Source: Moniliella sp. 'wahieum'
Taxonomy: Eukaryota; Basidiomycota; Moniliellomycetes; Moniliellales; Moniliellaceae
Length of the DNA stretch: 64,000 nt
Assembly (NCBI GenBank): GCA_003971905.1
Contig: RSEE01000034.1
Location: 558,001-622,000 of the forward strand
Direction of reading: 5' to 3'
A program made the translations under genes and the position numbers. This document shows, in pieces, positions 1 to 12,245 of the stretch; position 1 is the first letter of the stretch, and each line of letters opens with the position of its first letter. Below the pieces are notes generated by a model. That model was not told where the DNA came from, made no database searches, and was given only the letters and a program-made list of their open reading frames with translations.

Positions 1-2070
1 CGTACAGGAGGATGATCGCAACGGTTGCTGACACCCCAAACACCATGCTTCCCGCTCCAAGCAAGGACCACTTCAACACCGGATGCCGTGCCAGAACGCC
101 GGGGCGGGGTGGCAGAGGAGGAGGCACAGCGTTGTTGGCTCCCCGCCCCGAGGTACTACTGAATGCCCGACAGAGCGAGGCGCGCAGTCCTGGGCGGGGA
201 TGTGGTGTATAGAGCGGAAAACGCGAGCCGAGAGCAAAGGCAGCATGCCTGCGAAGTACCGGAAGGCCTGTTGTTCGCATGTCGGGGAGAGGATGAATGG
301 GAGATGAGAAGGGTTACAGGGGCAGGTCCAGGTGCATAAAACCTAAAAGGGCGCGCGGTCAATCCCAACCATGCAACCTCTCCTCCATGATCACTTGTCA
401 GGATCCCTGCAGATTCCAGAGCCTTCAGGCAGGCCCCACGCCCGCCTACAGGAGGCCTCAGGCCTCATCGACCTCTCACTCTCAGATCTCATCGAGGATC
501 CACCACAAAAGCAACACAAACTGTTCCACAGCTGCAATCTCGCCACGTATACACACGTTGGACGAGTTTTAGTAAACACGTTAAGCACGCTTTGGTCACA
601 ATAATATAGCTAGTACTTATTCGTCGTCACTAACAACCACGTGTCTCCCCGCACGGCCGCACCCTGCCACACCCCTTGCTTGCAACCTCCTGCGGGCCAC
701 CTGCACGCTCACGCCATCACTAGTCACTCGTTCTAACGTTCCCGGATCGCACCAAGCGCTTACCTATACTCCTAGGCGCACCAAGTAGTGCTCAGTTACC
801 AGTCACTAATCATTAATCACTAGCGACGAAGTCACGCTAGTACCATACTACCACTGACTCAGTATATAGGCCACACCGGATACGGTCGCCACAAAGCAAA
901 AGGCCCTGTGGGAGTAATTAGTAACGAGTAAAAATCAATACCGCGGCCCTTCTCCAACAGATCTCACACAGATGGTTTCAGATCCCCGACCAGGTCCCGT
1001 TTTTGGCCCCTCCTCTCCGGTCTCTGTCCCCTTCTTCGCCTCGGTATGCGCGCAATGTGCGTAACGCGTAACGGCACTTGCCGAGTGGGAGCGCACGATA
1101 TAGGAGCGTGGGGAGGTGTACTTTGTTTTAGTCTGTACTAAAATGCGCCGAGTTGGTTACGACGTATATAGTACGTGTGTGGGGGTCCTGCGCCCAGGAC
1201 TCACAGCAGTAGACGTCCAGCAGTCCTTCCAACCGCGCGCGCGTCGCTCAGCCGCTCAGCCGCTAAGAGCGTAATCAATCATCGACGACCACTGTACATG
1301 AGTATTTTAGTGTGGAGAGAGGTCACATCACAACCGCAGTAAATATACAATGCGGGTGCGGGGGTGCCTTCGAGAGATCTTTGCCTTAGGCCGATGTTGT
1401 TGGCCGATCGAGGGGGACAGCCTGCTACAGCAAGCATGGAAAGGCGCATGCAACAGGCTTTTGGGGCCAGTAGTATGGGATCTGAAACTGTCTTCGCTAC
1501 CAGGGTGTGTGTGGGGGGGGGGGTCTAGGACGTCTATAGGTCCATCTTCATATTAGTGCGTGCCAACACACTACGTGTGCACTACGTTTTCACACTTTCC
1601 ACCTCCACGTAATCCAGAGCTCCATTGCAAAACCGGGCGTTTGTGCATCGCGCTCGGACACAGAGAGAGAGGCCATGTGGCTGCATGCACCGCACGAGGC
1701 GGCAGTCAATTTGGTCAAACGCGCCTTTATGTGGAGCATCGGGCCATTGGCCACAACGCGCAATCCAGCGTCTCTCCACGATCTGAGATCTCTCAGAGCT
1801 CGTTTCTCTTTATAATCATCCGATCTCGTCACGGTGCGGCCGGCGAGGCGACTGGATGATCTGGAGAGAGGCGGAATGAGAGAGGCTCCGGCCCTTCAGG
1901 CCTGTGAGGGCCTGAGGGGCCTGCGAGGCTGATGTTTAAACTGCAGTCTCGCGAGGGAAGATCGGGGTGACGCAGTAACTCGTCAGCGTGTCAGCCTAGG
2001 CAAAGTGCAGGCTTATTAAAGCTTAACGCCAGGAGCGAGCAACGAATAACTAGTAACTTGGCAACCGGTA

Positions 2071-2098
2071 ACTGGCAACTGGCAACTGGCAACTGGCA
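2071..2098. repeat. four-copy 7-mer tandem repeat (ACTGGCA)
   Basis: Four perfect head-to-tail copies of ACTGGCA, preceded by a TAACTAGTAAC/TAACTGG stretch. It lies in the gene-poor left flank. Confidence 0.85.
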
Positions 2099-2245
2099 AT
2101 TGGGGAAAAGGCCAAAGGGTCTGGAGCCTAAAACGTTTAAAGCGCCGCCTGGTGCGGCTGTTGGAGATACGGAACAACACAGGGCAGAAGCATAGGTACC
2201 ACACCCCTTGGACACTGTGTTTCACATTTGCCGCCATTGCAACGT

Positions 2246-2272
2246 GCATCATGCATCATGCATCATGCATCA
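2246..2272. repeat. four-copy 7-mer tandem repeat (GCATCAT)
   Basis: Three perfect copies of GCATCAT and one copy with a terminal mismatch. It has the same unit length as the ACTGGCA array about 170 bases to the left. Confidence 0.85.
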
Positions 2273-3666
2273 GCGTACAGCGTGCTGCCGAACGTTCTCA
2301 CCGACCACCTGGACTTCAAGCTTCGGCGCTTCGCGCATCAGCTTCACATGCATTCTTCTCTCGGGCGCTCTCTCGGATCGGCCAGCGAGGGTCAGATCTC
2401 AGAGGCGCCCAGGAAAGACATGGCCGCTGTGGGCCGCATCACAGACATTCCACCACTGCCGGCCTGACACGCGTGACGCGCAAGGGTGCGTGACACCAAT
2501 CGGTTAGCGGCGGCCCGTAACCATAACGCGCATAACGCGTAACCCCTGGATCTGACTACCTGTGTGAAGCGCGCTACATCCACAGCTATTCCTCTTTCCG
2601 CTATTGCATCCCCGTCTGGCGAACGGGAGGTTACGAGTTACCGGTTATGCATTAGGCGTTCATCGCTTGAGGTTTACCGGTTACCAGCTATGGCAGATGG
2701 CCGTGTTCTCCTCTGCTTGGCAGAGCAGATGGAGAGGAAAAGATGGAGCATATGCACGTGATGTGGTTGCCAAAGCAGCCACAAAAAGTAGCTCAACTGT
2801 GGCACACATACACCTTGTTGTAGCACCACGGCGCACCCGACGCGATTTGACGCAGCCCCACCTTGAGCACGCCCTGCCCCTTGCCTCCCTTGCCTTTAGC
2901 ACGCCCCCCTAGTCCCGTCCAAAGGACTTGCGGCACCCCTATCACTGCGATTACCGAAATCTACCCGGGCAGTCAGAGGCGATGGGGCTGGCGCGCCTTG
3001 TGCCCCCCTCCCCCTGCCTTAGCCCACAAGATAGTCCACCTCGGGTCTTTTTGATCTCAGGGACATTCTGGTGCTGGCCCTTATTGTGCTAGCCTGATGG
3101 AAGGTACCAGTTCAGCTGTGGAGAGAGCCCTGAAGGGGCAGCCTGATCGTCCCGGGAGTCCGAGAGGCTACGACACACACAGACAAGGTCAGTGGGGGAG
3201 GTACGTCGTTGATGGGAGGTCGACAATAACACATGAAAAACCACAAACAAGATAGGGCCCAATTAGAAAACAATGAGCAGCCCTGACTCAAGGGGGAAGA
3301 AAAGAAGAACGAAGGAAGAATCTACCTCTTTGACATTTGGCCACCGGACAGACGCGCTGGGATGTAGGACCAAACGCGGGGCTGGGCTGGGCTGAGCCCG
3401 TTACTGCACCGACGAAGCGCAAATGCAGCAAAGCCAAAACAGGCCACACAACAGGGAGGGAGAAACAGAATGCGACTGATGGCGGTAGATCCTGCAGTCC
3501 AAACAAACAGATGAGGAACCGAATGAGCGAAAGGGGCAGCGCGGCGAGGGCGGAGGGGGGGGGGCGGATGGTTGGTGCTGCATCCATGGGGCAAAGGACA
3601 GGTACAAGCAAAGAGGAGGATGGAGAGCAGAGGGTAGTCCGGCAAGGGCGCAGCTGAGCCCAACGA

Positions 3667-4688
3667 TTAGAACGCCTGGTATCCAGCCTTGTTCAATCGT
3701 GGCACTGGGGGCGCCGAGGCAAGCGAATCGGTGGTTTCAGACGCGAAAAAGACAGGGTCCTTGACTTCCCACGAGGAAGTTTGTTGCCGACAGAGAATTC
3801 GAGGTCTTCCTTGGTAATGTCATCCCAGAACTTGTAGACCATCATGACGGCGAGAAGAATGGAAAGAACCCCAAAGAAGAGACCATCAACGTAGTGCTTG
3901 GTTCCCTTGCACTCGGGGCTGGCCGCCCATCATCAGCACCAGACCAATGACGTAAGAAGCCAGTGGCAAAGCACAAATCACCCAGAGGCCAGAGCGTGTC
4001 GAGGGTGCGGAAGACCAGCACAACTTGGCTCACCAACCAGACAGCGACAAACACCACGGGCACAATCATGTGCACCACGTACAAACCTGTCTGCTTGGTT
4101 GGGCTCAGTGCGCTACTCCACCCTTTGAATGTGGCTGCTGCGACGACAAAGCCAATAATCCACATCACGATCGTAGAACCATACACGGCCAAGATGGACT
4201 TGCGCGTGCCATCTTCCCATATCTGGAAACCAATCAAGCCATTTGCCATCAGACACCATGACATGGCAAGGACCAAGCCAACGTGCACCGCTACCAGCCA
4301 CCCGTATGCGCCTGAACTGGTGCGGACAATGGCCGAGTCGAGGAAGATGCCGAGGAGCTCCTCGATCGAATAGATGTAAAAGAATAGGCTGATCTCACGC
4401 CGCCCAATGGCGGTGTACTTGGTGTTGATATGGACCAGCATGATGGCAACCATGACGAGGGCACAGATGTGGATCACGCATGTAGCTGTGAGAGGAGGGT
4501 CAGTTGGCCAGGTGGGAAACGGAAGAAGGGGGGGGGGACACACCTCCTTGAAAAATGAGGGTGCTGCCAAATTGGATGTTGCGCGCATAGCAGGTAGGCG
4601 CAACGCCAGCTTCGGTGCCGAGGAGCGGACAGGGCAGGAGGGCGACCTGCTGGCAGGTGCCGTTGTAGCTGCCAATTTGGAAGCCCAT
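3667..4688 (-). CDS. CHS7: Chs7-family chitin synthase export chaperone
   Basis: Chs7 is an ER multi-spanning membrane protein needed for chitin synthase folding and ER exit. Seen: start at 4688 ([10 protein letters not shown]), then a Cys-containing segment ending in IFQG; an intron at 4486-4543 (donor GTGTGT, acceptor CACAG); then [13 protein letters not shown], the polar [17 protein letters not shown] region, [18 protein letters not shown] and several hydrophobic helices, all typical of the family. The conserved [29 protein letters not shown] segment (about 3790-3900) lies in a different frame from the preceding exon, and the last about 40 residues, ending GYQAF, in a third. At least two single-base frame changes are therefore needed. 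Length near 320 residues fits the family. Upstream at 4856-4880 is a double GATCGATGA/ATCATCGATC motif. The next gene upstream is also on the minus strand. Confidence 0.85.
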
Positions 4689-5305
4689 GGCAAAAAGGGG
4701 GTCTGGGGAGAGGGGGAACAAACGAGCGGCCGGGACAGTGGGAGAAGGAGATGCAACGAGCGTCGAGACGGAAACGGAAAGCCAGACGAAGCGGCGGGGG
4801 AGAAGGTGGTGGTGGTGGTGGTGGTGTGAAGGCCAGGTGAGGTGAGGCTGGTGGTGATCGATGAAGAGCAATCATCGATCCGTGGTCAGTGGTTAGTGAG
4901 TCCGCCTTTGCTGGTGTTGGTTGGATGCGCATTGGGGCGGTCTGCATGAACGTGACGCGTGGCGGGCGGGAGACACTGCCGCTGTGCTAGAGATGCGCTA
5001 GGGGAGGCAGAACGGCAGTGTGCGAGCCGGGGCTGCTCCACCCAGCACCGCATTTAGAAATGGCAGCTGGGCCACTGTGGCGCGCTGCTAGGCGCCATTT
5101 TTGAAAGTGGCAAAGCCGGTTACGCGCCCACGGAGGCACGATTTCCTGCCCAGTGTCCCAGCAAGACCCAGCTGTGAATGTTAAACGTTTAACGTTACGT
5201 TGAACGATAGTCGATGACATCATTATTGGCCCCCACAAGCACAACCCCCACTGCCTTCTAACCAACACCAGCCCACAATCGGCTTCAGCAGCGCGCCAAT
5301 CCTTC
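4689..5305. other. spacer upstream of CHS7
   Basis: No gene is seen. It contains a (GGT)n run at 4806-4827 and the paired GATCGATGA/ATCATCGATC words at 4856-4880, about 170 bases upstream of the CHS7 start, a plausible promoter element. No AAA-ATPase or zinc-protease motif is found in any frame here, which matters for the truncated FtsH-ext gene next door. Confidence 0.5.
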
Positions 5306-6260
5306 TTAGAAGAACAGCAGCGGCAGAGACACCACCACCGGCAGCAGCAGCAGCAGCGGACTCGCCCCTTGCGTTTCCATGTCCGGCTCATCTTTGACTG
5401 CCTCGATCGCAGGTCGTTGATCCCATGGTACATCCACCTCCTTCATCGTCTTCTCCAGCTCGGCCCGGAACTCAGGCGCCGAGGTGATCTTGTACCAGTG
5501 CACATTGGCCACCCTAGGCCGCCCATCCGCCTCTCCGGCCTTCTCTATCACGCGTACCATCGAGTCGCCATAAACCTTGACCGATGTCACCTTGTCCTCC
5601 TCCAGCATCGACCGGATCTCGTCCCAGTTCAGCCGTCGTGATTCCTCCCCGGTACCGGGCATCATGAAGAAGAGGATAAGGCCAAATACCAGGAGGGTGT
5701 AGTGTTGCACCCCAGAGGAGGGGGGTCGGAGGGGTCGACCTCAGGACTAGCAGCTGGGTTGTTGGGTTGGCGCGCACCCGGTCCTGCGTCCGCCTTGCTC
5801 CCTTGCGCACGCGTACCACGCCTTGGATCTTGCCCTTCTTTTGCACTCGTATCTTGCGCCTCCGCCTTGTCCAGTTCCTCTTGCGCCTTTCGATCTAGCT
5901 CGTCTTGCTCCTTTGCCTCGGCCGCCAGCGCCTCATACGCACGCAACCGCTGCTGGATGATTTTCTGCTTTTCGTGCCATTGCAACCGATCGTTGTGCAA
6001 CAGTTTCCGCAGTTCCCCCCTCCTTTGCCTTTGAGCGTCTTTACAAACCCGGCCATTTTCGCTTCCTCCTCGGGAGACAAGCCGGCATGGGCAGGGCGAG
6101 AGGTGTGCAGCGCCGCCCTCGGCCCGGACCTCCCAGCGCCGAGCAGCACGTTCGACCCAGCCCGGTGCTGGCCAACCGCTCCCACAAACGGAAGCAAGCA
6201 CGGCAGAGCCTGCCCCGAGGGAGGCACCCTCCGCAACTGCGAGCCTCCAAAAGTGAGCAT
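5306..6260 (-). CDS. mitochondrial FtsH-extracellular-domain protein (m-AAA protease N-terminus without AAA/peptidase)
   Basis: Start at 6260 gives an Arg/Ala/Ser-rich, acid-poor N-terminus ending near RAALHTSRPAHAGLSPEEEA, a likely mitochondrial presequence. Next come MAGFVKTLKGKGGG, a charged coiled-coil-like region (ELRKLLHNDRLQWHEKQKI...), a membrane segment (LLVFGLILFFMM) and a domain resembling the FtsH_ext domain of m-AAA proteases (LNWDEIRSMLEEDKVTSV, then VHWYKITSAPEFRAELEKT, then VPWDQRPAIEAV). A second hydrophobic stretch (SPLLLLLPVVVSLPLLFF) runs straight into a stop. Yta10/Yta12 proteins continue here with AAA and M41 domains; neither appears downstream. Two frame changes, at G and C homopolymers (near 6017-6024 and 5715-5730), are needed to join the parts. 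It is either a truncated m-AAA gene or a genuine stand-alone inner-membrane protein. Confidence 0.55.
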
Positions 6261-6679
6261 GCTTGCCGTCGTGGTGGATGGGTCGGAACTGCACGCCGAG
6301 CCCTCCCACCTTCCGAGGCGACGGCCCGTGCCACTATTAATAACCGTTTAACCCAAATGCCCGCCCCGCACCAGGGCGGAACGGGCGGAACGGGAAGGGA
6401 GGACTGCTTACGGCCTACCTACCCTGTATTTTCCCCCTCCATTGTCCCTCTCCCACCTGCATCCGGAATGCCCATTGGGTCTGATTCTAACGCATGAATA
6501 TCCAGGCTGTTGACACAGCCCAAAGGATGGGTTAGGGGAAGCATCCCCACAGAGCGAGAAGGAGTAGGATGAATTGTAGGGAATGAGGCTAGCAATGATG
6601 GTATGGCTGGGAAGACCCCCCTGGGCATATGATGCAGAACAGCCGATTCATAGCAGCCATGATGAGGAGGCAGAGTGTC
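6261..6679. other. short spacer
   Basis: No gene or RNA was recognised. It separates two minus-strand genes and probably carries the 3' end of the sterol transporter and the promoter of the FtsH-ext gene. Confidence 0.5.
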
Positions 6680-9600
6680 CTAGGTTAGCAGCTCACCTCG
6701 AGCCGTGAAGCGTGGACATGGACAGCTGAAGGAGTCGAACCGTGGATGTTGATGTGCATACTGATACAAAAGAAGGACGAGCGAAGAAGCGGAAGAACGA
6801 CGATCAGGAAACGCACCCGGCGTGCTGGCAAGCTGGGGCAGGAGCAACCGCTGGGCTGGAGGCGCTCCCATCTCCCGGCCCAGACGCTGGTTCGGTGGGG
6901 GGACTGGCATTCTCGTCGGCTTGTTGCGTGCGGTGTGGACTGGGTAGAACGATGGTGGGCGACGAGGTAGGCGAGGTCTCGGCGGACCGACTGGATCTGC
7001 TGTTCTTGGAACTCGAGCCAGGCGGTCAGCCGGTGGATTTCGGACATGGCAACGGTATGAACTCGAGTAGAGTCGGTGCACAGTCCATGGAACGCTGAGG
7101 CGACGGAAAAAAGGGAGGGGGAATGGCAGACTGGAGAGTGGGTTTCTCGCAAGAAGGATGCTTGAGTTGATGCAGGGTATGCTTCACCGCCTCTGCAACC
7201 ACCTGGTCATGCAGGCTTACTGATGTAGAGGGTACCGGGGCCGGGTCATGATGCGAAGACCGGGCCAGGGTAGCAGAAAAGGGATGAGCAACGAGTAAGA
7301 GAACCAGTAGCCCACCCACCAACAGCGAGATTGGCGATAGTTTTTCAATGTGCTCCACCAGCGCCCCCAGTAGGCCCGACACGGTTGGCCAACCGTGTCG
7401 GACGGAGGGGTAAGGAGCATTGTGCGACGAATGTGATCGGTCCTGTTCCGTCGTCGATGGATGTTTTTCGGTAGACTCAATGTCCAGATGCATCGGCTCG
7501 TCATCACCAGCGCCAGCAAATTCGCTCGGATGCTCCTCCATGTAGTGGCGGGATGTGTTGTCGAGGGCCTTGTAGTACTCTTTCTGACCATCAATCGACG
7601 CCTTGTCGATCACGCTTCTGAGGAAACTGCGCCCGGTCCACTCTACCCCACACGTAACCACCATCCGCGTCCGCCAGCCACCGTCCCAGGTAAGGCAGGT
7701 GCGTGTCTTGACCGCAAACGCTCCGCCCGACGGCACATACGGCGTGCGCGTCGTGGTGACTGTGGTGGTGTGCTGATCAAAATCCGCATGCGTCACCATC
7801 TCCTCAATCATGCATTTGGTTTGCTTGGGGCCGACGGACGCAGTCAGGGGCTTGATGTACGACACGGTGCGGCACAGTGATTCCGATGCAGCGGGACGGT
7901 TCCACGCTTTCAGCTCGACTTGCATCAGCTGCTGGTCTTCGACCAAGAATTCTTCATAAACCCCGAGGTAAACAGAAGATTGTACATCGTCTCCACACTT
8001 GCTGGGTACGTTTGGTCCATCACCACATTCGCATAGTGCTCCTTCCCATCTGCGCACCGGGTCGGGACGTGGGTGAGCGCACGCTGCCGATTCGTCGCTT
8101 GGGCAGGCAGTGACAAGGCTAGCGTTGACTTGGCCGCCCCGGTACCGGTACTGGCCATGGAGCCCGCGTGAGAGGGGTGGAATTGCCGTTCTGGCTCGCC
8201 GTCGCTCACCTCGATCAGGTCCGGACGGTGGTGATGGTGGATGGAATTCCTCAGCTTGTGGTGCAGGTGTCTGCGACGAGAAGACAGACGCCGTCGGATT
8301 CGGCTGGCACCCTTTTCATTCTCCTTGTCGTCATGCTGTGCGCCCGCCTCGCCATCTTCATCCTCCACCAATGGGTTGGCCAGTTTCCATAGCTGGACAA
8401 GTTTGGCGTACGCATCGTCCCGCGACAAAAAGGAGGCAAACAGGTACTGCGACAAGCAAAAAGACGGCCAGGGTAAGCAACGCGAAGCTCGCCACGGACG
8501 CAACATTGGCCTGCTTTATACCACATCGAAACGTACCTTTTCGTTGGCGGTCGATATCTGGATTCCATTCGGAATGATCAGCGCGGTCATCTTCTTTTCA
8601 ATCGCAGTAATCTCAGAAAAGGGTATGATGATGTTGGTGACCCAGCCAAATAGACTGGAAGTGAAGTACAGAGAGCTCTCGGCTGCGTACAGGTGGCCCG
8701 GGTGAAGAAGCTCATGGATCACAGCACAGCCAAAGTCTGGTAGGCGAAAATGAGTAAGAGTGAGTGCCGGTCCGATAGAGGTTCAGTAGAGGAGCAGAGG
8801 GAAACGGGACAAAGCAGTGCCAACGCACCTTCGATCAAATATTCGTCCTCGGGTGCCGTAGGGAATGCAGTGTGGAACTCGGCGTTGCGCTTGGACGAGA
8901 CGACGGAAAAATTGGTCAACATGCTTTCCATCGTCGTGGAACGACGCTTGAACCCATGCCGACTGTCCCACGAGTCACTTTCACTGTCATCCTTCTGATC
9001 GCCCACTGATGGGCGCGATTGGTCTTTGGCTGGAACAGAGAGAAAAAAAAACACATGAGCAAAGCCCGCATCGTCAGTGAACTACGCCCTCAGGATCCGT
9101 CAGCAAAAGAGAACCAACGCACACGTCCTGATCACTGTCTCCTCACTTGGTTCGGGATGGCGAGAGACCCGTGCATCCACCACGGATTCGTCCAGCGAAC
9201 GGGGGAAAAGAGAAGAGGACCGCTCCGAAGCCAGGCCGGGACGCTCTCCCTAATACTGGGCCGACGGTCCATACTGGCACGCGGAGAAGCAGCAGAGCCA
9301 GGCAAGACGGTGACCAAGCCCGAAACCGTGTCGTTGAAGCTACCTCGGCGGCGAGCCAGCGCCTTGGGCATACCACCCCTGCATGCCAGCGACCCCATCG
9401 ATCTGTCCCGCACCAGGGTGGCAGAAGAGCGCGAGGGGACCCCGTTCGGCGACGAGATGCTGCGTCGGGCACGGGGCACATATTCGGCCGATTGGCTCGC
9501 TCCACTCTCCCTCCTTGGCTGGTGGCTCGCACTTTTTGCTGGTGGCGGTACAGCCGGAACAGCAACGTCACCTTCATGCACCACCGCCGCGTCCACCTCC

Positions 9601-10081
9601 TCGTTCGGGTTGCCAGGGTTGGACAAAGTCAACGGTGGGGAGGCCGAGGTATGGAAGGTGGTGGCGGACGGTGTGTTGGACGGCGGGTTGGATGGTGGGT
9701 TGGACAGCGAGGGGGGCAGTGGCGTGGACGGCGGGGTGGGGGATGCTGTCCATGCGCCATCCGGGTCTGCTCGGGGCGGCCGGGGCTGTGGCGAGGGCCA
9801 AGGAGGGGGGGAAGTGGCGACGCGGGGTGTGCGTATGCGTGTGCGGGTGCGGCTCAAGGCTGCTGCTGCTGCCGGTGCCGGTGCCGGTGCGGGTGCTGCC
9901 AAAGAGGGCAGTGGGCCAGGAGGGCATCCGATCCGCAGGCGGCAAGGATGGCCAGTCCGACGCGCAGCGGGAGTGGTGGCGCAGACGCAGACGCAGACGC
10001 AGGCGAGAGCGCGTGGCCAGCGGGACACGTCAGACGCAGGACGCGTGCAGCGCGCGGCGTGAGGCGTGAGTGGATGGCCAT
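6680..10081 (-). CDS. GRAM-VASt sterol transporter (Lam/Ysp2, GRAMD1-like)
   Basis: Lam proteins are ER-anchored and move sterol at membrane contact sites. Parts in order: a long Ser/Pro/Arg-rich N-terminus (about 9130-10081); a GRAM domain starting RNAEFHTAFPTAPEDEYLIE, split by introns at 8737-8828 and 8447-8536, with HPGHLYAAESSLYFTS, LFGWVTNIIIPFSEITAIEK and PNGIQISTANEK, then YLFASFLSRDDAYAKLVQLW; a basic linker; a VASt domain (VVMDQTYPASVETMYNLLF... to DFDQHTTTVTTTRTPYVP... and KEYYKALDNTSRHYMEEHP); one membrane segment (ISLLVGGLLVLLLVAHPF, near 7300); and a C-terminal helix (MSEIHRLTAWLEFQEQQI) that in this family follows the anchor. Frame changes occur inside VASt (about 7950) and before the last helix (about 7045). 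The start is uncertain: the N-terminus is low complexity and frames switch near 9700-9950. Confidence 0.8.
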
Positions 10082-11888
10082 CGATGGTCCGTCGGTGCGA
10101 CGGGGGCTTACATGTGTGTGTTACACATAATGCCCAGCGCATAATCAAGCCAGCCCACTCGCTTCCAGCTTCCTCGGCAGCACCCATTCGATCGGCCAGA
10201 GGCCGTCACGCGTCGCGTGTAACCCCCATGCTACCGCCGCGGCGGAGCAACATAATGCATAACCGTCGATGATCATCGCTTTCAGGCGCGGGCGCTCAGC
10301 TTTTCATCCATCCGCTCATCCACACGCTCCCCCACCGGCCTCACACACACCCCAGTGCCCCCACAGCTTTGGGACCCGCGGAGGTGGCGGAAGGACTGGG
10401 TGCAGGAGGATCCTGGCGTACTGGGCGCTGAGCTCAGCTCAGCGCTCACTGCCAGGGCGCTCCGCTCCGCTGGAGCCGTCAGCGCGTCAGCTGGCGACGC
10501 TGCCAGGAAGGAGTTCTGCAGCTTGCCTGCTGCATGCCAGCAGCAGACACCCTCCGTTGGGCCGACCGGGAACCTATTTGCCACTTGCACGCAGGCTGCG
10601 CCACTACGTCATGGGCGTGACGTGCTAGAGACATAGCACCGTCCCACTTCCAGCTTCTCCACAGCCTCCTCAATATTCAATCTCTCACTGTACTCTCGAA
10701 CTCAGGGCCTTACAAGGTCCGCGTCCGAGTCATCGTTCTCACACTGAATACTCACTCACCACTGCTCACCTCACCAGTCTCACAATTCGCCGGGGATAGG
10801 TCACCACTCGCTCATTCACACTCGTATTCCCCACGCAGTACGCACTCAAGACTTGTCTTGACACAAGTATAGTCGTCGCGCCACTTGATCCTCTAAGATC
10901 GCCGGGCTGAACAATGTCTGTGGCGGGTCTGCGCGTGTAGTACGTCACTTGGGTGTTCGTTTCGCACCCCGCCTCATGTCCCACTGGAGAGACGAACTGC
11001 AGCTCCGTTTTGCATCCTCCTGCATTCCAAGATACCTCTCAACTGAATGCATGTCCGAGCCCCGAATGGAGCGGCGGACCCGCAGGACGGTGTCGGGGAC
11101 TACGTGGTTGGACTGCGTCTGTACTAGTACGATGGGATGAGCAGCCCAAGGATTTGGGGTGGGAACCTCGTTTGTAGAGCAGGGCACAATATGGCGCTGG
11201 TGGTGGTTGACCGGTTGGAGCTGTTGGGGCCTGCTCCCACCCCTGGCACCACACAGGGGTTCGAACAAAATCATGTGAAGCCGGCCGGCGTAAGTACTAC
11301 TGCTGCCTGTATGTTCGAAGGTCCAATCAGGCGTAGTATAAAGCGTAAAGGACGACACGGTAGCCGCCTCGGCTGATGGACGGGACGCAGGTCCCAATCG
11401 CTTCTTCTCGTCAGTGATGCCATGGAGCGCCGTCCCAGGCTGCTAGATGTTGTGACAAACCATAGTGCAGTACGTCCGGTCGCCCACAGGGAGGACGCCT
11501 GCAGAGTTCAACTTCAGAAGCACGGTGAATATTGAATCAAGTCCTGGTCCCGCGGACCCTCGCGTGGCGCGCCACGGCGTGGTGAACTCAGTACTCCAGC
11601 TTCAAGCCAAGCAGCGTCATCGATCATCGCACCAGCCGTGGGCGTCTACTGACGCGCAGCAACTCGGACCGCGGTTCCATACCAGAGGCGCACTAGTCAC
11701 TGTCTGTCCAGCGCACTGGTCCGGCGCCTACGAGTCCCACGGCCCACCATCAAACACCAACAGCGATCCGAGGGGGGGGGGGGGTAGCGGCGCGAGCCCC
11801 GCCCCCGATCCACACCAAAACGCAAACGCAAACAAGATATAGATGAGGGAATCCAGGGTGAAACTGACCGGCGCCGATCCTGCAGCGG

Positions 11889-11915
11889 GCCCAGCCCAGC
11901 CCAGCCCAGCCCAGC
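11889..11915. repeat. (CCAGC)n microsatellite
   Basis: About five uninterrupted copies of CCAGC in the spacer beyond the 3' end of the BAH gene. Confidence 0.85.
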
Positions 11916-11984
11916 GAGCCAAGCCTCGGCGGTCGGCGCACGGCGGGCAAGCATCTGGCTGTGGGAACACGACGGCAGGAAGCG

Positions 11985-12141
11985 GCAAGCGGGCAAGCGG
12001 GCAAAGGGGCAAGCGGGCAAAGGGGTAAAGGGGGTAAAAGGGGGAACAGAACAAGGGAGCAACAGAGATGCGGCGTAAAGGGCCGAGCACGTAAACGAAG
12101 AAACTTGTGGGTAAAGGGTAAAGGATAAAGGGTAAAAGGTA
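11985..12141. repeat. G-rich direct repeats (GGGCAAGC / GGGTAAA)
   Basis: Degenerate tandem units that drift from GGGCAAGC to GGGGTAAA to GGGTAAAGGAT. The regular G3-G5 runs on the plus strand could fold as G-quadruplexes. It is not the TTAGGG telomere unit. Confidence 0.7.
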
Positions 12142-12245
12142 TAGAGGGCAGCAGAGAGGAGAGTCAGGCTGGGGAATCGAGGCGGCATGAATGGGGTACA
12201 GGGAGAAGACTAGGTAGCAAGATGGGTAGCGGGGAAAGGATGAGA

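Larger units (their letters stand above)
1..3666. other. gene-poor left flank
   Basis: I see no convincing gene here: the open frames are short, overlap on both strands and carry no recognisable motif. The stretch holds short-word repeats that recur in other spacers of the window: GTAACGCGTAACGG near 1058-1074, GCTCAGCCGCTCAGCC near 1247-1268, CACTAGTCACT near 715-730, and TAACCGGTTAC-like words near 2640-2690. The last few hundred bases before 3667 are probably the 3' flank of the Chs7 gene on the minus strand. Confidence 0.5.
10082..12245. other. intergenic region with short-word repeats
   Basis: No gene is recognised. It holds GTCGATGATCATCGCT at 10264-10279, a GCGCTGAGCTCAGCTCAGCGCTC palindromic block near 10424-10447, GTCATCGATCATCGC at 11616-11630, and G-rich direct repeats at its right end. 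Longest frames (for example minus 10945-11397) have no motif and biased composition, so they are not called. Confidence 0.5.

Noticed and set aside
6725-6745. Possible tRNA B box (GGTTCGACTCC on the minus strand)
   Set aside because: No A box, acceptor pairing or anticodon arm at the right distance, and it lies in the 3' part of the sterol transporter gene.
11985-12141. Telomere-like repeat
   Set aside because: The unit (GGGTAAA/GGGCAAGC) is irregular and not the TTAGGG unit expected of most fungi; it lies internally.
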